Shown: piece after piece, positions 5,935-8,411 of the stretch
Numbering within the stretch: position 1 is the first letter of the stretch
Layout of the letters: each line of letters opens with the position of its first letter
Assembly (NCBI GenBank): GCA_002293585.1
Contig: DBDM01000175.1
Location: forward strand, 231-8,641
Length of the DNA stretch: 8,411 nucleotides
Reading direction: 5' to 3'
Source of the DNA: Bacteroidales bacterium UBA932
GTDB lineage: Bacteria; Bacteroidota; Bacteroidia; Bacteroidales; UBA932
The notes under the pieces: generated by a model
Databases searched by the model: none
What the model was told of the DNA's origin: nothing
What the model saw: only the letters and a program-made list of their open reading frames with translations
Position numbers and translations under genes: made by a program

Positions 5935-6885
5935 TTACATTAAAGGTATTTTGACAATAAAGGCTTCTGCAGTGCGGATGATGCTGATATCTCTGTTAAA
6001 AGCTGTCCGGTATTGTCCGGAAATGTTACTCAGCCCCACCCCCGTTGATTCGTAAGACCTGATACGCAATTGCAGGTTATTGCGCAGAACAATGTGGCCG
6101 TCTTCTATATACACATGAATAAACAAGGGCGTTTCGGGACTTACGACATTATGTTTGGTGGCATTTTCTACCAGCAGTTGCAGTCCGCCGGGAATGATCC
6201 GTTGTTCTAAGTATTCCCCGGGTATGTCAATCTGCACATCCAATCCTTTATCAAAGCGTTCTTTGAGCAGGTCGACATAGGCCAGGGTAAAATCCAGCTC
6301 GTCGCGCAGCGGCACCAGCATATCATGTTCTTTATTCAACATGTAACGGTATATGCCGGCGAGCTTACGGATAAAATCGCTGGCGCGCCGTGTGTCCACG
6401 TGTATGAGGTAGTCGAGTACATTCAGACTGTTAAACAGGAAGTGCGGGTTCAATTGTTGTTTCAACTGGTTGTATTGAAAGCGGGCTTTGTGCCGTTTCA
6501 CGATCTCCACATTTAACGCCTTATGGTGCGATTTATTGTAATAATACACGATCAGAAAGGTAGTCCACCCTAGAAGTTCCGTCACAATAGTAGTAGTGAT
6601 CTGGGGCGCATAGTTCGAAAAGGAAGGAAAATAGTTTTTGACGATCGCAGCGCCGGTAGTACCCAAGTAGAAACCCGCCAAGCAGCATAGCACTGCAAAG
6701 ATCAGGGTTATATCCAGCGGAAAATCATACAGGCGGGCAATAAACAGGATCATTGCCACGGTAAGAATGGAAAGGATAGCACTATCGCCCAATGCCGTGC
6801 CGAAAAATATATAAGCGATCAGGGCATGGGCGGCGGCAAAACCATGGATCAGCAGATTTAATCTAAATGTTTTGATTTTTTCCAT
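5935..6885 (-). CDS. LytS/YehU-type sensor histidine kinase (His_kinase + HATPase_c)
   Basis: This inner-membrane kinase should autophosphorylate and pass phosphate to a LytTR response regulator. From the ATG at 6885 it has 316 residues. Four hydrophobic segments lie near 7-27, 36-52, 58-75 and 96-116, followed by a charged linker. The His_kinase domain has the phospho-acceptor H148 in QLNPHFLFNSLN, the hallmark of the LytS family. The ATPase domain shows an N-box (LLVENATKHN, N241) and a G-box (STGVGLSNI, 280-288). No periplasmic sensor domain is visible, so the signal is unknown. It is intact, but its presumed partner, starting five bases downstream, is cut off after residue 92. An upstream in-frame ATG at 6924 would add 13 residues, but it lies upstream of the predicted transcription start, so 6885 is preferred. 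Confidence 0.92.
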   Translation of the reverse strand: MEKIKTFRLNLLIHGFAAAHALIAYIFFGTALGDSAILSILTVAMILFIARLYDFPLDITLIFAVLCCLAGFYLGTTGAAIVKNYFPSFSNYAPQITTTIVTELLGWTTFLIVYYYNKSHHKALNVEIVKRHKARFQYNQLKQQLNPHFLFNSLNVLDYLIHVDTRRASDFIRKLAGIYRYMLNKEHDMLVPLRDELDFTLAYVDLLKERFDKGLDVQIDIPGEYLEQRIIPGGLQLLVENATKHNVVSPETPLFIHVYIEDGHIVLRNNLQLRIRSYESTGVGLSNISGQYRTAFNRDISIIRTAEAFIVKIPLM

Positions 6886-6904
6886 CTTACAATTAATAAC
6901 GGGA

Positions 6905-6938
6905 CCAAGATACAAAAAAATCATTATCTTTGTACAAA
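6905..6938 (-). promoter_or_regulatory. Candidate histidine-kinase promoter
   Basis: On the minus strand TTTG (6938-6935) is followed after 22 bases by TATCTTGG (6912-6905). This is one base off TAnnTTTG and one base beyond the usual 19-21 spacing. The predicted start near 6899 lies about 14 bases before the ATG at 6885. The element interleaves with the purQ -7 box on the other strand, so the two genes share a compact divergent control region. After the upstream fusion it may also drive beta-PGM and GH65. Confidence 0.4.
6925..6932 (+). promoter_or_regulatory. purQ -7 promoter element
   Basis: TATCTTTG matches the Bacteroidota -7 consensus TAnnTTTG exactly. It lies 17 bases before the purQ ATG, so the transcript would have a leader of only about 10-14 bases. 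No TTTG or TTG is seen at the -33 position (about 6901-6906), so the upstream half of the promoter is weak or absent. No purine-riboswitch-like structure fits in this short leader. Confidence 0.55.
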
Positions 6939-6949
6939 ATTTTACAATA

Positions 6950-7639
6950 ATGAAGTTTGGTGTAGTTATTTTCCCGGGGTCAAATTGCGACCATGATATG
7001 ATTTATACTTTCCGCGATATATTGAAACAGGAAGTAGTGGAATTATGGCATAAAGACCATGACATTAAGGGAGTAGACGGCATTTTACTGCCCGGCGGAT
7101 TTTCTTACGGCGACTACCTGCGTTGCGGCGCCTTAGCCAAATTTTCGCCGATAATGAGTGAGATAATGGAATTTGCCGACAAGGGCGGTTTTGTGATGGG
7201 CGTGTGTAACGGTTTCCAAATTTTATGCGAAAGCGGATTATTGCCGGGCGCCCTGCTGCCGAACAATACGCAGCAGTTTATTTGTAAGAACATCTACCTG
7301 CTGCCCGACAGTCAATCGTCATACGTCACCCATTACCTGCAGCGCGATGAGCCGTTGAAGATCCCTATCGCCCACGCCGACGGCCGTTATTACGCCGACG
7401 AAAAAACATTAACGGCATTACGCCAAAACGACCAAATATTGTTCCATTACTGCGACGAGCAAGGAAGTATATCGGAAGCCACCAACCCCAACGGTTCCGT
7501 AAGCAACATCGCCGGCGTGTGCAACGCCAAAAAAAATGTGTACGGCATGATGCCGCACCCCGAAAGGGCCGCTGACCCCGAATTAGGCAATACCGCCGGA
7601 TTGAAGATCTTTGAATCGGTGCTCAAGATGTTGAAGTAG
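6950..7639 (+). CDS. purQ: Phosphoribosylformylglycinamidine synthase subunit PurQ (glutaminase)
   Basis: PurQ is the glutamine amidotransferase subunit of FGAM synthase. It hydrolyses glutamine and channels ammonia to PurL, with PurS, in the fourth step of de novo purine synthesis in the cytosol. The 229-residue product is normal for the small (Bacillus-type) PurQ. The class I amidotransferase triad is present: nucleophile C86 in GVCNGFQ, and H203 and E205 in MMPHPER. The N-terminus FGVVIFPGSNCDHD and the segment LPGGFSYGDYLRCGA (47-61) are family signatures. The ATG at 6950 gives the standard N-terminus; an upstream in-frame ATG at 6872 lies inside the divergent kinase gene and is rejected. 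purS and purL are not in the window. Transcription is divergent from the kinase and convergent with the right-end genes. Confidence 0.97.
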   Translation: MKFGVVIFPGSNCDHDMIYTFRDILKQEVVELWHKDHDIKGVDGILLPGGFSYGDYLRCGALAKFSPIMSEIMEFADKGGFVMGVCNGFQILCESGLLPGALLPNNTQQFICKNIYLLPDSQSSYVTHYLQRDEPLKIPIAHADGRYYADEKTLTALRQNDQILFHYCDEQGSISEATNPNGSVSNIAGVCNAKKNVYGMMPHPERAADPELGNTAGLKIFESVLKMLK

Positions 7640-7662
7640 TACAGAGTAAATAGTAGAGAGTA
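7638..7662. repeat. Imperfect 11-bp direct repeat at the purQ stop
   Basis: AGTACAGAGTA (7638-7648) and AGTAGAGAGTA (7652-7662) match at 10 of 11 positions with a 14-base period, overlapping the end of the purQ stop codon. In composition and position (purine-rich, at a gene boundary) it resembles the 15-bp repeat at 4510-4540. No strong terminator hairpin was found in the 83 bases between purQ and the next gene. Confidence 0.5.
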
Positions 7663-7722
7663 CTAAATACTATGTAATAACCCTGGTATTTTAGGGATGG
7701 ATGACCTTTTCTCCAAACATTT

Positions 7723-8085
7723 TTATTTTTCAGGTCGTTCAAACAATACTTTTCCATCATTTGGGTCTATAAGATATTCTGTTAACCAACTACTAACAAA
7801 ACAACCAACAAGTTCTTTTCCTTGATAAGTTGTTCGATACATACTATCTATATGACGCGGTTTTCCAAAATTATCAATGGACTGAAACTCCCATGCCATA
7901 TACAAACGATTTATACCACCTTCTCGTGAGTATTTTATCCCTACTACTTTATCGCGTTTCCCATTATTGTCAAGAAAGAAAACAACTACATTTTCAAACT
8001 CAATGTATCGCAACAATTTAGAAGGCAATGTAAATGTGCCATATTCTCCCCAAAATTCAGTTAAACTATACAATTCTATATACAT
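7723..8085 (-). CDS. Small hypothetical protein, possible immunity protein of a toxin/immunity pair
   Basis: I do not recognise a family. From the ATG at 8085 the product has 120 residues, with no signal peptide or membrane segment. It looks like a small soluble alpha/beta protein rich in aromatic residues, with hydrophobic strands (VVVFFLD, LYMAWEFQSI, ELVGCFV) and the C-terminus YLIDPNDGKVLFERPEK. It begins 7 bases after the stop of the upstream partial gene, so the two are probably co-transcribed. Its GC content is about 30-33% by hand count against about 50% in purQ, suggesting recent acquisition. An in-frame ATG at 8148 would overlap the upstream gene by about 55 bases and is less likely. 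The immunity role is inferred from size, position and composition only. Confidence 0.7.
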   Translation of the reverse strand: MYIELYSLTEFWGEYGTFTLPSKLLRYIEFENVVVFFLDNNGKRDKVVGIKYSREGGINRLYMAWEFQSIDNFGKPRHIDSMYRTTYQGKELVGCFVSSWLTEYLIDPNDGKVLFERPEK

Positions 8086-8092
8086 AATTTTA

Positions 8093-8411
8093 CTATTTAA
8101 AAAATTCACTAATATCGTCAAATAAAGGCTGAAATTGTTTTCTATCAATTATTGTTTTAAGCTCGTATTGTACTCCCCCTCCTTGTGGTTTTGTTCCCCA
8201 CTCCTGTGTACCTGCAATTGACTTTCTTAATACAGTTCCTTCCGGCACTTCAATTATTGCTATTTTAGTTGGATGACCTGGGAAGGCTGTAGTTTTCTGC
8301 AGTTCGGCAAAGAGCTCCTTGTATTTGCTCTCTTTCAATATAAGCGCACTATTGTCGCGTAATGCTTTGGCATAATTCCCCAAGTCAAGGTGAAAGGCGT
8401 AGATTTCCTGC
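8093..8411 (-). CDS. C-terminal part of an unknown protein (partial), candidate polymorphic-toxin C-terminal domain
   Basis: The frame is open to the right edge, so about 105 codons of the C-terminus are visible and the start lies outside. A TTG at 8383 is not a credible start because coding continues through it (QEIYAFHLDLGNYAK). The visible part has a charged helical stretch (KALRDN...YKELFAELQK) and then a beta-rich tail: IAIIEVPEGTVLRK, SIAGTQEWG, GGGVQYEL. The last three resemble the end of TNT-type NAD-glycohydrolase toxin domains, where a WFGQPGGGTQY segment carries a catalytic Gln. The upstream TNT motifs are not seen. Composition shifts from about 45% GC near the edge to about 23% at the 3' end, as in toxins whose conserved trunk is joined to a variable tip. 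ADP-ribosyltransferase-like or unrelated folds remain possible. Confidence 0.6.
   Translation of the reverse strand, partial: QEIYAFHLDLGNYAKALRDNSALILKESKYKELFAELQKTTAFPGHPTKIAIIEVPEGTVLRKSIAGTQEWGTKPQGGGVQYELKTIIDRKQFQPLFDDISEFFK

Noticed and set aside
6886..6924. ATG at 6924 as the histidine-kinase start
   Set aside because: It lies upstream of the predicted transcription start, within the divergent control region, and adds residues not needed for the first membrane helix.
7681..7736. Hairpins CCCT/AGGG (7681-7696) and GACCT/AGGTC (7703-7736) as a bidirectional terminator between convergent genes
   Set aside because: Stems of 4-5 bp, one with a 24-base loop that reaches into the neighbouring coding region, are not enough evidence.
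8086..8148. ATG at 8148 as the start of the small right-end gene
   Set aside because: It would overlap the upstream coding region and add an unrelated hydrophobic stretch; the ATG at 8085, 7 bases after the upstream stop, is simpler. It is not fully excluded.
1..8411. CRISPR arrays, insertion sequences, tRNA genes, phage attachment sites
   Set aside because: No regularly spaced repeats of suitable length, transposase motifs, terminal inverted repeats or cloverleaf structures were seen on either strand. The two deletion junctions show no visible insertion-sequence scar.

Overview
The window looks like a chromosomal segment from a member of the Bacteroidota, most likely close to Chitinophagia/Sphingobacteriia. 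Four things point there: a minus-strand 16S rRNA 5' end of the GATGAACGCTAGC type; promoters fitting the Bacteroidota primary-sigma pattern TTTG-N19..21-TAnnTTTG; a LytS-like kinase next to a LytTR-type receiver; and a maltose-phosphorylase gene set typical of this phylum. Core genes have roughly 45-53% GC. The right end falls to about 30%.

Layout, left to right. Positions 1-40 are the first bases of a 16S gene reading leftward out of the window. Its leader and a near-perfect rRNA promoter lie at about 41-258. pepD (297-1745, minus) reads towards this rrn operon. At 1831-1873 is a strong minus-strand terminator that closes a carbohydrate cluster. On the minus strand, from about 5.7 kb down to 1.9 kb, that cluster holds the C-terminal half of a sugar MFS transporter, beta-phosphoglucomutase, a GH65 maltose-phosphorylase-like enzyme, and the C-terminal tail of a GH13 amylase. 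Upstream on the same strand sits a LytS/YehU-type histidine kinase (5935-6885). Divergent from it is purQ (6950-7639, plus). The right end carries two AT-rich minus-strand ORFs: the C-terminus of a protein running off the window, and a 120-codon gene starting 7 bases after its stop.

The intact chemistry is clear. GH65 would phosphorolyse maltose (or a related alpha-glucobiose) to glucose and beta-glucose-1-phosphate, and beta-PGM converts the latter to glucose-6-phosphate. The transporter and amylase that should feed this route are both broken. The kinase's response regulator is cut after residue 92 of its receiver and runs in frame into the middle of the MFS transporter. The amylase keeps only its last ~137 codons, directly after a GH65 gene whose own C-terminus looks short. 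These two junctions imply two deletions in one locus, or two assembly errors. If real, PGM and GH65 are now expressed behind the sensor-kinase promoter.

The best candidate for an undescribed system is the right edge. The C-terminus of the partial protein has a short motif (GGGVQYEL after an IAG..EWG segment) resembling the end of TNT-type NAD-glycohydrolase toxins. It is followed by a small low-GC gene, as expected of a polymorphic toxin/immunity pair. This is a hypothesis from pattern only. Short tandem repeats (8-bp and 15-bp units) sit in several gene junctions, and one supplies the last codons and stop of the beta-PGM gene.
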